A DNA stretch of 59,275 bases, from positions 1 to 59,275 of the forward strand of contig CANDEE010000003.1 in assembly GCA_947383685.1 (NCBI GenBank), read 5' to 3'. The notes beneath the pieces were generated by a model. It did not search any database. It was not told the origin of the DNA and saw only the letters and a program-made list of their open reading frames with translations. A program made the position numbers and the translations under genes. This document shows positions 49,832-58,429 of the stretch, one piece after another; positions within the stretch are counted from its first letter, which is position 1; every line of letters starts with the position of its first letter. Source of the stretch: an uncultured Pseudoflavonifractor sp. Lineage in GTDB: Bacteria > Bacillota > Clostridia > Oscillospirales > Oscillospiraceae.

Positions 49832-50440
49832 ATGAACGAAACCCCCACCCCCGTGCTGGACCACGCCACCTTCCAACGGGTCTGGCGCCGGGTCATGCCC
49901 CAGGACCGGACAGACTGCCCCTTCACCCTGGAGGACCCCGGCCTCACCCCCACAGTCCCACAGCCGCTGACGCGGGCCGTCCCCGCTCCCCTGCCCGCTC
50001 CGGCCGACCCGCCCCAGTCCATCCCCTGCCTGGGGGAAGCCAGCCTGGGAGAGCTTCCTGTTCTGGAGGCGCGGATGGACCACGCCGCCTTGTGCCGCAA
50101 CGCTTACCGCTCCTTGGCCCGCCGCAGGGGACAGCAGGGCTCCTTCGCCTCCCTGGCCGCCGCCAAATCCCAGCAGCTCCGCCGCCTGGCTGCCGCCTAT
50201 TTTCTCATCTCCGGAAAGGACTATGCCCCCAGGCCGGAGGGGACTGTGACAGCAAAAACCACGGTGGCGCAAGCCCTTCGGGCCAGGTTTCGGGCCGAGC
50301 AAATGGAGGCGGCGGCTCTGATGGACGCCGCCCAGGCCTCTGCCGACCCCTGCCTCGCCCAGCTTTACCGGGAGCTGGCAGAGGAAAACCGGATGCTGGC
50401 GGACCGGGTGCGGGCTATTCTGGAACAGGAAAAACGATAA
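49832..50440 (+). CDS. Ferritin-like-fold protein, unknown function
   Basis: 202 residues. The N-terminal 75 residues are Pro-rich and probably disordered. The rest is helical: LEARMDHAALCRNAYRSLARR, AAAKSQQLRRLAAAYFLISGKDY, TVAQALRARFRAEQMEAAALMDAAQ and LAQLYRELAEENRMLADRVRAIL. This four-helix pattern resembles rubrerythrin/ferritin-like proteins, but the usual ExxH iron ligands are not clear, so it may not bind metal. ATG at 49832 follows AAAAGGAGG. Monocistronic, with a 28-bp inverted repeat at its end. Confidence 0.55.
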   Translation: MNETPTPVLDHATFQRVWRRVMPQDRTDCPFTLEDPGLTPTVPQPLTRAVPAPLPAPADPPQSIPCLGEASLGELPVLEARMDHAALCRNAYRSLARRRGQQGSFASLAAAKSQQLRRLAAAYFLISGKDYAPRPEGTVTAKTTVAQALRARFRAEQMEAAALMDAAQASADPCLAQLYRELAEENRMLADRVRAILEQEKR

Positions 50441-50500
50441 AACTGGCCCCTAAGTTTTCGCTGATTTTGAGCAAAACTTAGGGGCCAGTTTTATCGTTTT
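50431..50500. terminator. Very long perfect inverted repeat acting as terminator (copy B of the 46-bp element)
   Basis: Arms of 28 bp (50431-50458 and 50473-50500) match perfectly around a 14-nt loop, include the stop codon of the ferritin-like gene, and end in TTTT. The inner 46 bp (50443-50488) have ends CTGGCCCCTAA/TTAGGGGCCAG like copy A at 24786-24831. Confidence 0.85.
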
Positions 50501-50505
50501 ATTCC

Positions 50506-50529
50506 AAATGTAAAGTTTACTTTACATTT
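50506..50529. repeat. Palindrome AAATGTAAAG/CTTTACATTT
   Basis: Perfect 10-bp arms with a TTTA loop, directly after the long inverted repeat and 1 bp before the end of the convergent glycoside-hydrolase-like gene. Confidence 0.7.
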
Positions 50530-51619
50530 ACCCCACCGCTGCCACCAGCTTGCCTGTGGTAGACAGGTCGGAGGCCGTCGGGTCCACATAGATGACGGCG
50601 TTCCCGGTCAGGCCGGCCGCCGCCAATACCTCGTCACAGGCCCCCACGGTCTCCGCCCCCAGGACGTACACCCGGTCGGCATACTGTCCCAGCAGTCCGG
50701 CGGTCTGGCCCGAAAGGGCAGAGGCTCCGTTCAGCTCCCCGGCCTCCACCGATATAGAAAGAAGAACATCCTTCTCTCCCAAGGCTTCCCGCACCTCCCA
50801 GTAGAAGGTCTCCACCGCCCCGGTCAGGTTAGAGGGGTCATAGGCCTCGCCCACCTTAATATAGTTCAGATTCCCTGTGGTGGGCCAGCCGGAGCCGTCC
50901 AGCAAAATCTCGTCAAAGCCCATGTCCGCCAGCTCCACGCAGATTTCCGTCACATATTGCCTTGCCGCCGGGACGGTGGGATTCATCCAGCGGGTGTCGT
51001 CTCCGTCCCGCCAGTTATAGCCGCTGTTAGTTTTGATGGCCAGGGAATTATCCATCTTGGGCGCCAGATTGTCCTTAAAGCAGGACACCCGGGCAATGGT
51101 ATACAGCTCCGAGCCGGTCACCGCCAAAATCTGTCCGTTCAGCTCCGGCTCGGCGGCAGAGGTCCCGGCGGAAACAGCCCGGGGCAGGGAGGACACGTAG
51201 CCCAAAGAGCCATCGTTGGCCTTCATGTTGAGAAGGGCGGCGTTGCCCCCGGCGGCAGTCACCAGCCGCTGGGCGCTCCCCTCGGTTACCGCCGCCCGGA
51301 ACAGGGATACGGGAGCAATGGCGGGAAGCTCTGCCGGGGCGGGGGTGGGTTCCGGAGTCGGAGTCGCCGCAGGCTCCGCCGTCACAATGACCAGGGGCTG
51401 GTTCTGGGTAGGCGCGGGAGGAGCAGGGGTCTCCTGCTGGAGAAAGGGCAGCTCCAACCGGGCCTGCCCGTCGTCGGTATAGACCATGTACCGCTGGAGA
51501 AAGAAGAAAGCGGCCACCGCCAGCAGCAGGACTACCAGCAGGATAACAATAAGGACCGTCAGGGCAGTTTGCAGCTTGGTGCGGCCCCGGTAAGTGTCAT
51601 AGCCATAAGACGTCCTCAT
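50528..51619 (-). CDS. Membrane-anchored putative glycoside hydrolase (DUF4015-like TIM barrel)
   Basis: 363 residues. One membrane helix near the N-terminus (about 18-42; TALTVLIVILLVVLLLAVAAFFF, here cut after LLLAV), then a Pro/Thr linker (about 68-98; ATPTPEPTPAPAELP). The extracellular domain resembles the DUF4015/GHL putative glycosyl hydrolases: ALLNMKANDGSLGYVS, TIARVSCFKDN, WMNPTVPAARQYVTEICVEL, GFDEILLDG. In these families Asp of ILLD is the likely catalytic acid. Substrate unknown. ATG at 51619 follows GGAGGGAAGG. Confidence 0.7.
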   Translation of the reverse strand: MRTSYGYDTYRGRTKLQTALTVLIVILLVVLLLAVAAFFFLQRYMVYTDDGQARLELPFLQQETPAPPAPTQNQPLVIVTAEPAATPTPEPTPAPAELPAIAPVSLFRAAVTEGSAQRLVTAAGGNAALLNMKANDGSLGYVSSLPRAVSAGTSAAEPELNGQILAVTGSELYTIARVSCFKDNLAPKMDNSLAIKTNSGYNWRDGDDTRWMNPTVPAARQYVTEICVELADMGFDEILLDGSGWPTTGNLNYIKVGEAYDPSNLTGAVETFYWEVREALGEKDVLLSISVEAGELNGASALSGQTAGLLGQYADRVYVLGAETVGACDEVLAAAGLTGNAVIYVDPTASDLSTTGKLVAAVG

Positions 51620-51650
51620 GTTCCTTCCCTCCTCTCCGCCGGTTCAGGCG

Positions 51651-51688
51651 GCATTTCCCGGAGGGGCCATGGCCCCTCCGGGAAATGC
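51651..51688. terminator. Perfect 18-bp hairpin between the MarR and glycoside-hydrolase genes
   Basis: Arms GCATTTCCCGGAGGGGCC and GGCCCCTCCGGGAAATGC around an AT loop, just after the MarR stop on the minus strand. A T6 run follows on the plus strand only, so on the minus strand it may act as a stem without a proper tail. Confidence 0.6.
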
Positions 51689-51696
51689 GGTGTTTT

Positions 51697-52125
51697 TTAT
51701 TCTTCGTCCCTCTTACTGGTCAAAGCCCGGTCCAAAAGCTCCAGAGCGCGGGCTACCTCCTCCCGCTCCTCCGGCTTCATCGTGTCCAAAAGGGCGCCGA
51801 AATACTCGTTCACCCCGGTTTTCGCCTTGTTCCGAAGCTCGGTATACTTGGGGGTAGCCTCCACATAGATGACCCGGTGGTCCAGCTCTGAGCGGGAGCG
51901 TTTGGCAAGCTCCAGCCGCTCCAGCCGGTCCACAATGCCCGAAATGGTAGAATTTGCGCTTCCCATCTTCTCAGCCAGCCTGCTGATGGGCATGGGACCT
52001 TCTGCGCCAAGCACGCTGAGAGCCAGGGCCTGGGGAAAGGTAAGGTTCATTTTCCCAAAATGGCTGCGAAAATGCTGGGACAAGTGCTGGCTCACCTGGA
52101 TATAGTTCATTAAGATGCGGTCCAT
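51697..52125 (-). CDS. MarR-family transcriptional regulator
   Basis: 142 residues counted from the ATG at 52125 (MDRILMNYIQ), 7 nt after GGAG; a longer GTG/ATG frame has no ribosome site. Winged HTH: FPQALALSVLGAEGPMPISRLAEKMG, split after LGAEG, then SANSTISGIVDRLERLELAKR and the wing SELDHRVIYVEAT. Helices at both ends form the dimer. Ligand and targets unknown; the adjacent extracellular hydrolase is a possible target. Confidence 0.85.
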   Translation of the reverse strand: MDRILMNYIQVSQHLSQHFRSHFGKMNLTFPQALALSVLGAEGPMPISRLAEKMGSANSTISGIVDRLERLELAKRSRSELDHRVIYVEATPKYTELRNKAKTGVNEYFGALLDTMKPEEREEVARALELLDRALTSKRDEE

Positions 52126-52248
52126 TGTCCTGCTCCTTTTTTCTCCCATAGTATGGGTACTGTCGGGGGAAGCATACCCTAAAACTCTCTTTTCGTCAAG
52201 AACTCCCTGCTAAAATTCACAATTCGTTTCCAAATCGGTCACAAATGC

Positions 52249-52875
52249 TTATCCCACCGCCGGAGTCCGCATCCGTTGGAGCATGACCGCCAGGGCGGCC
52301 CGGTTGGCGACGCCCTGGGGCTCCAACGTGCCCAGGTCGCTGCCCTGGAGGATGCCGAGGCCCACGGCATGGCGCACCGCATCCTCCGCCCAGGGAGAGA
52401 CGGCTTCCGCGTCCTTATAAAGACCCAAGGCCCCCTCCGCCACCGTTTCCCCCTTGTAGGCGGCATAGCGGTAAAGGAAGCAGGCAAGCTGCTCCCGGGT
52501 CACCACATCCCGGCCCCCAAAGGCTCCATCGGCATAGCCTGTGGCAATTCCGGTGCCCTTGGCCCAGGCCGCCTGAACGGCATACCAGTCCTCCCCGGCG
52601 TCGGTAAAAGGCTCCTCCACCGACGCGTCGGGAGACCCCTCCAGCCGCCAGAGAACGGTAATGACCGTGGCCCGGGTCACCGGCTCATAGGGGCCGAAAA
52701 CGCCGTCCTCCAGGCCGGTCATAATGCCCTCCGCCGTCATCTCCTCCACCGCCGCCACAAACCACTCATCGCCGGCAATGTCGGGATAGTCCAGCTGCGG
52801 CTCCTGGGCATAGGCCGGGGCCGGGAGGGGCAGCAGGCAAAGGGCGCACAGCAGCGCGATCCATCTCTTTTTCAT
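52249..52875 (-). CDS. Secreted S-layer homology (SLH) domain protein
   Basis: 208 residues: Sec signal peptide (MKKRWIALLCALCLLPLP, cleavage near APAYA-QE), then three SLH repeats and nothing else: YPDIAGDEWFVAAVEEMTAEG, FTDAGEDWYAVQAAWAKGTG and YKDAEAVSPWAEDAVRHAVGLG (each quoted up to its core; positions about 31-85, 90-145, 150-205). SLH domains bind pyruvylated secondary cell-wall polymers. With no other module it may be a cell-surface or sensor accessory. ATG at 52875 follows GAGGTG. Confidence 0.83.
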   Translation of the reverse strand: MKKRWIALLCALCLLPLPAPAYAQEPQLDYPDIAGDEWFVAAVEEMTAEGIMTGLEDGVFGPYEPVTRATVITVLWRLEGSPDASVEEPFTDAGEDWYAVQAAWAKGTGIATGYADGAFGGRDVVTREQLACFLYRYAAYKGETVAEGALGLYKDAEAVSPWAEDAVRHAVGLGILQGSDLGTLEPQGVANRAALAVMLQRMRTPAVG

Positions 52876-52955
52876 GGGAAGCACCTCATTTCTGGGGTTC
52901 TCTTTCTGTGAGCATAGCAGAAAAATTTTACGATTGTTTGAAGTTGCAAAAAATT

Positions 52956-54785
52956 TTAGAGAATGGGAAAAAGCTCCTCTCCATCCCAGCGCAGCAGTCT
53001 GCCGGTCATGGCCTCCACCCGGAAGCGTCCGCCCTCCGGCCCGTCCAGGACCACGGCGTGGTCCCCGGCGTTCACCGCCGCCAGAATGGTCTCCCCCGCC
53101 CAGCTCCGGGCAAAGGACACGGTCCGGTCCCGGCAGGTAAGCCATTCCAGCTCTCCCCGCCGAAGGGGGACAAGCTCCCGCCGGGCCTTTCCCAAGGTAG
53201 TAAACCAGTCCAGCAGGTCCCGGTCCTCCTCCCCCCAGGGGAAGGTACGGCGGTTGAAGGGGTCCTCAAAGCCCTCCATTCCCGCCTCGTCTCCATAATA
53301 GACTGTGGGGGAGCCGGGGAGGGCATACAGCAGAAGGCTGCCCAGCTTCAGCCGCGCGGCGGCAAGGGCCCTCTGCTCCCGGCTCAGCCGGTGGACGGAG
53401 CGCCAGTCCCGGGAGGTATCTCCCTTCCGGTCGCTCTCCTCTCCCAGCAGAGTGAGGATGCGGGGGGTGTCGTGGGTGCCCAGGGAGTTCATCCCCGAAT
53501 AGAAGGCCCAGTGGGGGTAGTTCTGCCGCTGGGTCTCGATGACGTCCCGGAACCAGTCTCCGCCCTGCCCCAGCAAATAGCCCAGGATGGCGTTGCGGAC
53601 GGGGTAGTTCATCACCCCATCGCAGTGTCCGCCCAAAAGGTGCCTCCGGCGGACAGAGTAGGCGATCTTGTTGGAGGCGTCCTCCCAGACCTCTCCGATA
53701 ATGACGGCGGAGGGCTTTTCCGCACGGGCCGCCTTATGAATGGCGTGGACCACAAAGTCGGGCAGCTCGTCGGCTACGTCCAGCCGCCAGCCGTCGGCTC
53801 CGGCCCGGAGCCAGGAACGGATCACGCCGTTTTCCCCGGCGATGTACTCCAGCCATGCCCGGCTCTCCTTGTTGGTGGTGGGCAGAGAGTAGATGCCCCA
53901 CCAGGAGGTATACTCCCGGGGCCAGCTTTGGAAGCAGAACCAGTCATAGTAGGGGGAGTCGGGGCTTTGGGCGGCTCCCAGGCCGGGATAGGTCCCGTCC
54001 CCATTGAAGTATTTGGACACAAAGCCCGTGTGGTTAAACACCCCGTCCAGCATGACGTGCATCCCCATGCTGTGGGCCTTTTGGCACAGGCGGGCAAAGT
54101 CCTCCCTTGTCCCCAGCATGGGGTCTATTTTTTCATAGTCCGCCACGCCGTAGCGGTGGTTCTCCGGCGCCTCGAAAATGGGGCAGAGGTAAATGGTCTC
54201 CACTCCAAGGCTTTGAAGGTAGGGCAGCTTCTCCTCAATGCCGGGGAGGCTGCCGCCGAAAAAGTCCCGGTTGCGAATCTCTCCCTGCCCGTTGGGCCGG
54301 TATTCCGGCTCCTCACTCCAGTCCGGGTGGACCCAGCGGCCCCCTACCATTCCTGTGGGGTCGGGAATGGTCCGGCGGCGGAAGCGGTCAGGAAAAATCT
54401 GATAGGTAACTCCCTCTCCGAACCAGGGGGGTACGCTCTCGGCGGCGTCATAGACGGTGAGCTGGTACTCCTCCGTCTCCTCCACGCCGCCATCGTACCG
54501 CTCCAAGCGGAGGGTATACCAGATGAGGCCCACATAGTCCCCCAGCTCCAGGGTGGCGGAAAACAAATCAAAGTCCCCGTCCAGCCCCGTCCAGGGAAGC
54601 TCCAGCTCTGTTACGGCGTCCCCGGCGAACTCCCACCGGGCGGTGAGGACGCCCCGGCGGCAGGCCTCCTGCCGCCGGGGGCGCAGGGTAAAGCGCACGC
54701 CGGAGTTGGAAGGGGCCGCGCCATAGGGAGACTTATACTTCCCGTCGCCGGGGTCGAACCAATGCTGTGTTTCGGATGTCTGCAA
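52956..54785 (-). CDS. GH13 alpha-amylase-family enzyme (neopullulanase/maltogenic amylase-like)
   Basis: About 609 residues, no signal peptide, so it acts on maltodextrins in the cytosol. An N-terminal beta-sandwich (about 1-120) precedes the TIM barrel. Conserved regions: DGVFNHTG, GWRLDVADE (nucleophile Asp), IIGEVWED (acid Glu), LGTHDTPR (stabilising Asp). A C-terminal beta domain ends the protein. The start is the TTG at 54785, 6 nt after AGAGGG; the in-frame TTG at 54830 lacks a site. Debranching versus cyclodextrin cleavage cannot be separated. Stands alone. Confidence 0.88.
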   Translation of the reverse strand: MQTSETQHWFDPGDGKYKSPYGAAPSNSGVRFTLRPRRQEACRRGVLTARWEFAGDAVTELELPWTGLDGDFDLFSATLELGDYVGLIWYTLRLERYDGGVEETEEYQLTVYDAAESVPPWFGEGVTYQIFPDRFRRRTIPDPTGMVGGRWVHPDWSEEPEYRPNGQGEIRNRDFFGGSLPGIEEKLPYLQSLGVETIYLCPIFEAPENHRYGVADYEKIDPMLGTREDFARLCQKAHSMGMHVMLDGVFNHTGFVSKYFNGDGTYPGLGAAQSPDSPYYDWFCFQSWPREYTSWWGIYSLPTTNKESRAWLEYIAGENGVIRSWLRAGADGWRLDVADELPDFVVHAIHKAARAEKPSAVIIGEVWEDASNKIAYSVRRRHLLGGHCDGVMNYPVRNAILGYLLGQGGDWFRDVIETQRQNYPHWAFYSGMNSLGTHDTPRILTLLGEESDRKGDTSRDWRSVHRLSREQRALAAARLKLGSLLLYALPGSPTVYYGDEAGMEGFEDPFNRRTFPWGEEDRDLLDWFTTLGKARRELVPLRRGELEWLTCRDRTVSFARSWAGETILAAVNAGDHAVVLDGPEGGRFRVEAMTGRLLRWDGEELFPIL

Positions 54786-54863
54786 GGGTATCCCTCTTTC
54801 TGGGTGAGATGGATAAAGCAACTGTTTCAATAAAACAGGGCCGCAGAGCCTTTTATGGGCCTG

Positions 54864-56972
54864 TCAGCGTATCATGGTGTTTTCCGCCGCCGGAGCGGAG
54901 AGGGCGTCCCGGGAGGAGAAGTAATACTCCAAAATCTCCGCCGCGATGCCCGCTACCGCCGAGCCGGAGCCGCCCCGCTCCACCACAATGGAGAGGGCGA
55001 CCTCCGGATCGTCATAGGGGGCGAAGGCCACCAGGATGGCGTTGGCCTCGCTGTCCCGGGCGACCTGGGCGGTGCCCGTTTTGACCCCCACCTTGACCCC
55101 AAGGTTTTGAAAGTAAGAGGCCACGGAGCCTTCAGAGGCCACCATGCCCATTCCCTTTTTCACCGCTTCCACGTTGGCCGGGTCCAGGTGAAGCTGGTCC
55201 CGAAGCTCAGGCTCATACTCCGTGATCTCCTGGGAGGCGCCGCCGGACTTCACCGTTTTCAAAAGGTGGGTCTTATAGTGGCTGCCTCCGTTGACCAGAG
55301 TTGCCACATAGTTGGCAAGCTGGATGGGGGTCACCTGGGTGTTGCCCTGGCCGATGGCGGCGTACATGGTTTCGCCCTCGTACCAGGTCTGGTTATGGCT
55401 CTTGCTGGATTCGGGACCGGCTACCTCTCCGGCGGCCTCGTAAAGCTCCAGGCCGGTGGTCCGGCCCAGGCCGAACCGGGCGGCGTATTCGTCGATCTTG
55501 CCGATGCCCAGGCGCAGGCCCGTCTCATAGAAAAAGACATTGCAGGAGTCCCGGATGGCCTCGGACACGTTGACATAGCCATGGGTCCTGCCGTACTGGC
55601 GGAAAATCCAGCATTGGGGCTGGTCCTCAATACGCTCGTAGTGCTTATAGCGGCCTGTATCCTGAATCTTCTCGGTCCGGGTAATGACCCCCTCCTCCAA
55701 GGCCCCCGCCGCCACCGCCATCTTAAAGGTGGAGCCAGGTGCGTAGAGCCCCTGCAAGGCCTTGTTGTGCAGCGGCTCCAGGGGGTCGTAGAGAAGCTCG
55801 TTATATTTGGCATAATACTCCGCCGGGTCGTAGCTGGGGAAGGAGGCCGAGGCCAGCACGCCCCCGGTCATGTCCACCACCACGCAGGCGGCCTTCCGGC
55901 TCTCCTCGGTCATGCCGGGAACGTTGCGGCGGAGGGATTCCTCCACCACCTCCTGGAGCTTGATGTCCAGGGTCAATACGGGGGTCCCGCCGGGGCGGGG
56001 AATCTGGGGCTGGCCGTCGGGGCCCATGTGCCAGCTCTCGCTGACGATTTTCCCCGACTGGTTGTATTCTACGTCCTTTACCCCGGAAGTGCCCCGGAGT
56101 ATTTCCTCAAACGCCTGCTCCACTCCGTCCTTGCCCACCACGTCGTTCATGGAGTAGCCCTTGGCCTGGTAGGCCTCCCATTCCTCCTGGTAGATGGAGC
56201 CCACCTGGCCCAGGAGATGGGCGGCATACTGGGTATTGTATTCCCGGACGGTGGCGGTACCGATCCGCACCCCGGTGAGCTGCCGCTCCTTCACCACCGT
56301 GATAAAGTCAATGTCCACATCCTGGGCAAACACATAGCTGCTGGTGGAGATGTCACGGGAGCGCAGGGCCAGCTCGTAAAGGACCCCCACCAGGGCACGC
56401 CCCTCCATTTCGGGCACCGACTCGTCTACCTCGAACCAGGTCCGCAGGGAGGAGATCAGCTCCCGGGCGGAGGGGTCCTCGGGCAAAGGGTTCTGGACCT
56501 GCCGGCGCAGCTTGAGGGACTCCACCAGCCGGGCCAGGCGGGTGGTGGAGCGGCTTTCGGCGCCGTCGCTGTTCACCGTTACCACCTCAAAGGGGCTGTC
56601 TACCGTATACCGCAGGGGCAGGTCCAGGCTTACGGGGAGGGTGTCGTTCCACTCCACTCCCTGCTCCCGGCAGACCTTCAGGAGAGCCAGAATGGTCTCG
56701 TTCCGGCCCTGCTCGTCCCCCATCATACTGGTATTCAGGGTCACCTGATAGGTGGCCCGGTTGGATACCAGGACCCGGCCGCAGCGGTCCAAGATCGTGC
56801 CCCGGGCAGCTTGGACCGTTTCGGTATTGGCGATCTTCCGGGTGGATTGGGCCAGATAGTAGCTGCCGTTCACCACCTGCAGGTCAAAAAGAGTCCACAG
56901 CAAAAGCCCAAAGGCCGCCGCCAGAAGGGCCAGCATCAACCGGGAGCGAAGGTAAAAGCGCTTTCTTTCCAT
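54864..56972 (-). CDS. mrdA: Penicillin-binding protein 2 (elongation transpeptidase)
   Basis: 702-residue class B PBP. One N-terminal membrane helix (LMLALLAAAFGLLLWTLFDL), dimerisation domain, then transpeptidase domain with SxxK (PGSTFK), SxN (RDSCN) and KTG (VKTGTAQ). Works with MreC/MreD/RodA in sidewall peptidoglycan synthesis. The ATG at 56972 (MERKRFYLRSR) follows AAGGGGG. Last gene of dut-maf-mreC-mreD-mrdA; 11 bp after mreD. rodA is not here. Confidence 0.92.
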   Translation of the reverse strand: MERKRFYLRSRLMLALLAAAFGLLLWTLFDLQVVNGSYYLAQSTRKIANTETVQAARGTILDRCGRVLVSNRATYQVTLNTSMMGDEQGRNETILALLKVCREQGVEWNDTLPVSLDLPLRYTVDSPFEVVTVNSDGAESRSTTRLARLVESLKLRRQVQNPLPEDPSARELISSLRTWFEVDESVPEMEGRALVGVLYELALRSRDISTSSYVFAQDVDIDFITVVKERQLTGVRIGTATVREYNTQYAAHLLGQVGSIYQEEWEAYQAKGYSMNDVVGKDGVEQAFEEILRGTSGVKDVEYNQSGKIVSESWHMGPDGQPQIPRPGGTPVLTLDIKLQEVVEESLRRNVPGMTEESRKAACVVVDMTGGVLASASFPSYDPAEYYAKYNELLYDPLEPLHNKALQGLYAPGSTFKMAVAAGALEEGVITRTEKIQDTGRYKHYERIEDQPQCWIFRQYGRTHGYVNVSEAIRDSCNVFFYETGLRLGIGKIDEYAARFGLGRTTGLELYEAAGEVAGPESSKSHNQTWYEGETMYAAIGQGNTQVTPIQLANYVATLVNGGSHYKTHLLKTVKSGGASQEITEYEPELRDQLHLDPANVEAVKKGMGMVASEGSVASYFQNLGVKVGVKTGTAQVARDSEANAILVAFAPYDDPEVALSIVVERGGSGSAVAGIAAEILEYYFSSRDALSAPAAENTMIR

Positions 56973-56983
56973 CCTCTGCCCCC

Positions 56984-57496
56984 TTACAGCACAGTGGCCT
57001 TGGGCACCCGCCGGAATACCCAGCGGAACACCAGATAGACCAGGGGTACAAAGCAAAGGCTCCACAAAATCTCCTTTGCCGCTACCTCCAGCATGGCGTG
57101 GAGGGGGGCCGTGCCCAGAAGGAGGCGGACGGACACCCGGAGGGCGTCCATGACCACCAGGGCCAGCACCGAGCAGAGAAAGCAGCCCAACAGGTCCTGG
57201 CGCAGCACATACTGGGCCAAAAGCCCCGCCCCCAGGCCCAGAAGGGCCATGGTAAAGATCATGGCTCCCGGCACGCCGGGATGGGCGGCGTCAAACAGCA
57301 GTCCTACCCCCAGGCCAAAGCCGGTCCCGGCGGTGGCCCCCTCCAGAACGGCTACCGCCACGGCGCAAAGGGGCAGCAGCATGGGCTTGACCCCAAGGAG
57401 CGGATAGCAGCTGAGGACATATGTCTCCAGAAACCAAAGGGGCAGCAGCGCCAGGGCGTAGGCCAGCCATTTGATGGTAAAATCCTTTGTTGTCAA
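56984..57496 (-). CDS. mreD: Rod shape-determining protein MreD
   Basis: 170-residue membrane protein with about five or six hydrophobic segments: KWLAYALALLPLWFLETYVL, MLLPLCAVAVAVLEGATAG, FGLGVGLLFDAAHPG, IFTMALLGLGAGLLAQYVL, FLCSVLALVVMDALRV and ILWSLCFVPLVYLVFRWVF. It bridges MreC to the elongasome. The start is probably the TTG at 57496, 9 nt after AAAGGAGG; an upstream ATG at 57532 precedes that site. Position between mreC and PBP2 confirms the call. Confidence 0.85.
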   Translation of the reverse strand: MTTKDFTIKWLAYALALLPLWFLETYVLSCYPLLGVKPMLLPLCAVAVAVLEGATAGTGFGLGVGLLFDAAHPGVPGAMIFTMALLGLGAGLLAQYVLRQDLLGCFLCSVLALVVMDALRVSVRLLLGTAPLHAMLEVAAKEILWSLCFVPLVYLVFRWVFRRVPKATVL

Positions 57497-57537
57497 GGGC
57501 CCCGCCCTCCTTTCTCCTCTGCTGCCGCCCATGGTTA

Positions 57538-58392
57538 TTATTCCACTACGTCAAATTCCTTAATAATGAACACCTGCTCCAACGCCTCCAGCCGGGCGGC
57601 GGGGGTGAGGACAGCGTAATCGCTCATGCCCCCCGGGTCGGAAAGGACCTCGGTCACGTAGCCCACCAGAATCCCCGAGGGATAGGTGGCCTGGCCTCCG
57701 GACATGAGGCCGGAGGTCAGGATGGTATCCCCCGCCAAAAGCTGGGTCCCCTCCGGCAGATAGCTCAGCTTCAGCTTTGCCTGGCCCATGAGGGCAAAGT
57801 CCCCCTCTAAAATAGCGGCTCCGCCGGTGCGGGCAATGAGCCCGCCCATTTCCAAATCCACGTCTACCACGGTGATGAGAGTGGACCAGTTCAGGCCTGT
57901 CTCTGAAATGACGCCTACCAGGTTGCCGTACTGGTCGATGACGCAGTCTCCTGCCTCTACGCCGCTGGCGGTCCCTTTGCTCACCGTCAGGGTGGCCGAC
58001 CAGTTGGAGCTGCCCCGGGCGGTGACGGTGGCGGGTTCGGTATGCAGCTCGGTGTGCTTCTGCTGGAAGCCCAGCAGGTCCCGGAGCCGCTCGTTTTCCC
58101 GGCTGGCGGCCTCTCCCTCCCGCGCCTCGGCCCGAAGGCGGGCGTTTTCCAGGCGGAGGGCCTCCAGCTCGCTCTCCAGGGCCTGCCGCTCAAAGGCGTC
58201 GGAGTACAGTCCCTCGGTCCACTCCACCAGGTTGTGGATGCCGTTGCGGAAGGGAGTGGACACCACCCCCGCCAGATTGGCAAAGGGGTTGGCAATGCCG
58301 CCAAAGGTGAAGGACAGCACCGCCGCGATGAGAGACAAAAGCAGGGCGATAATAAGGATCAGTATTCCGTTTTGTTTGAGAAAGTCTTTCAC
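57538..58392 (-). CDS. mreC: Rod shape-determining protein MreC
   Basis: 284 residues: N-terminal membrane helix (GILILIIALLLSLIAAVLSF), a coiled coil (about 65-105; ALESELEALRLENARLRAEAREG, split after LEALRLE), then the two beta-barrel MreC domain (ARGSSNWSATLTVSKGTASGVEAGDCVID, split after TLTVSKG). It scaffolds the elongation machinery outside the membrane. The gene begins after a 37-bp gap from maf. Confidence 0.92.
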   Translation of the reverse strand: MKDFLKQNGILILIIALLLSLIAAVLSFTFGGIANPFANLAGVVSTPFRNGIHNLVEWTEGLYSDAFERQALESELEALRLENARLRAEAREGEAASRENERLRDLLGFQQKHTELHTEPATVTARGSSNWSATLTVSKGTASGVEAGDCVIDQYGNLVGVISETGLNWSTLITVVDVDLEMGGLIARTGGAAILEGDFALMGQAKLKLSYLPEGTQLLAGDTILTSGLMSGGQATYPSGILVGYVTEVLSDPGGMSDYAVLTPAARLEALEQVFIIKEFDVVE

Positions 58393-58429
58393 AGGCGTAT
58401 CTCCAAAACACGTTTTTCAGCCAGGGAAC

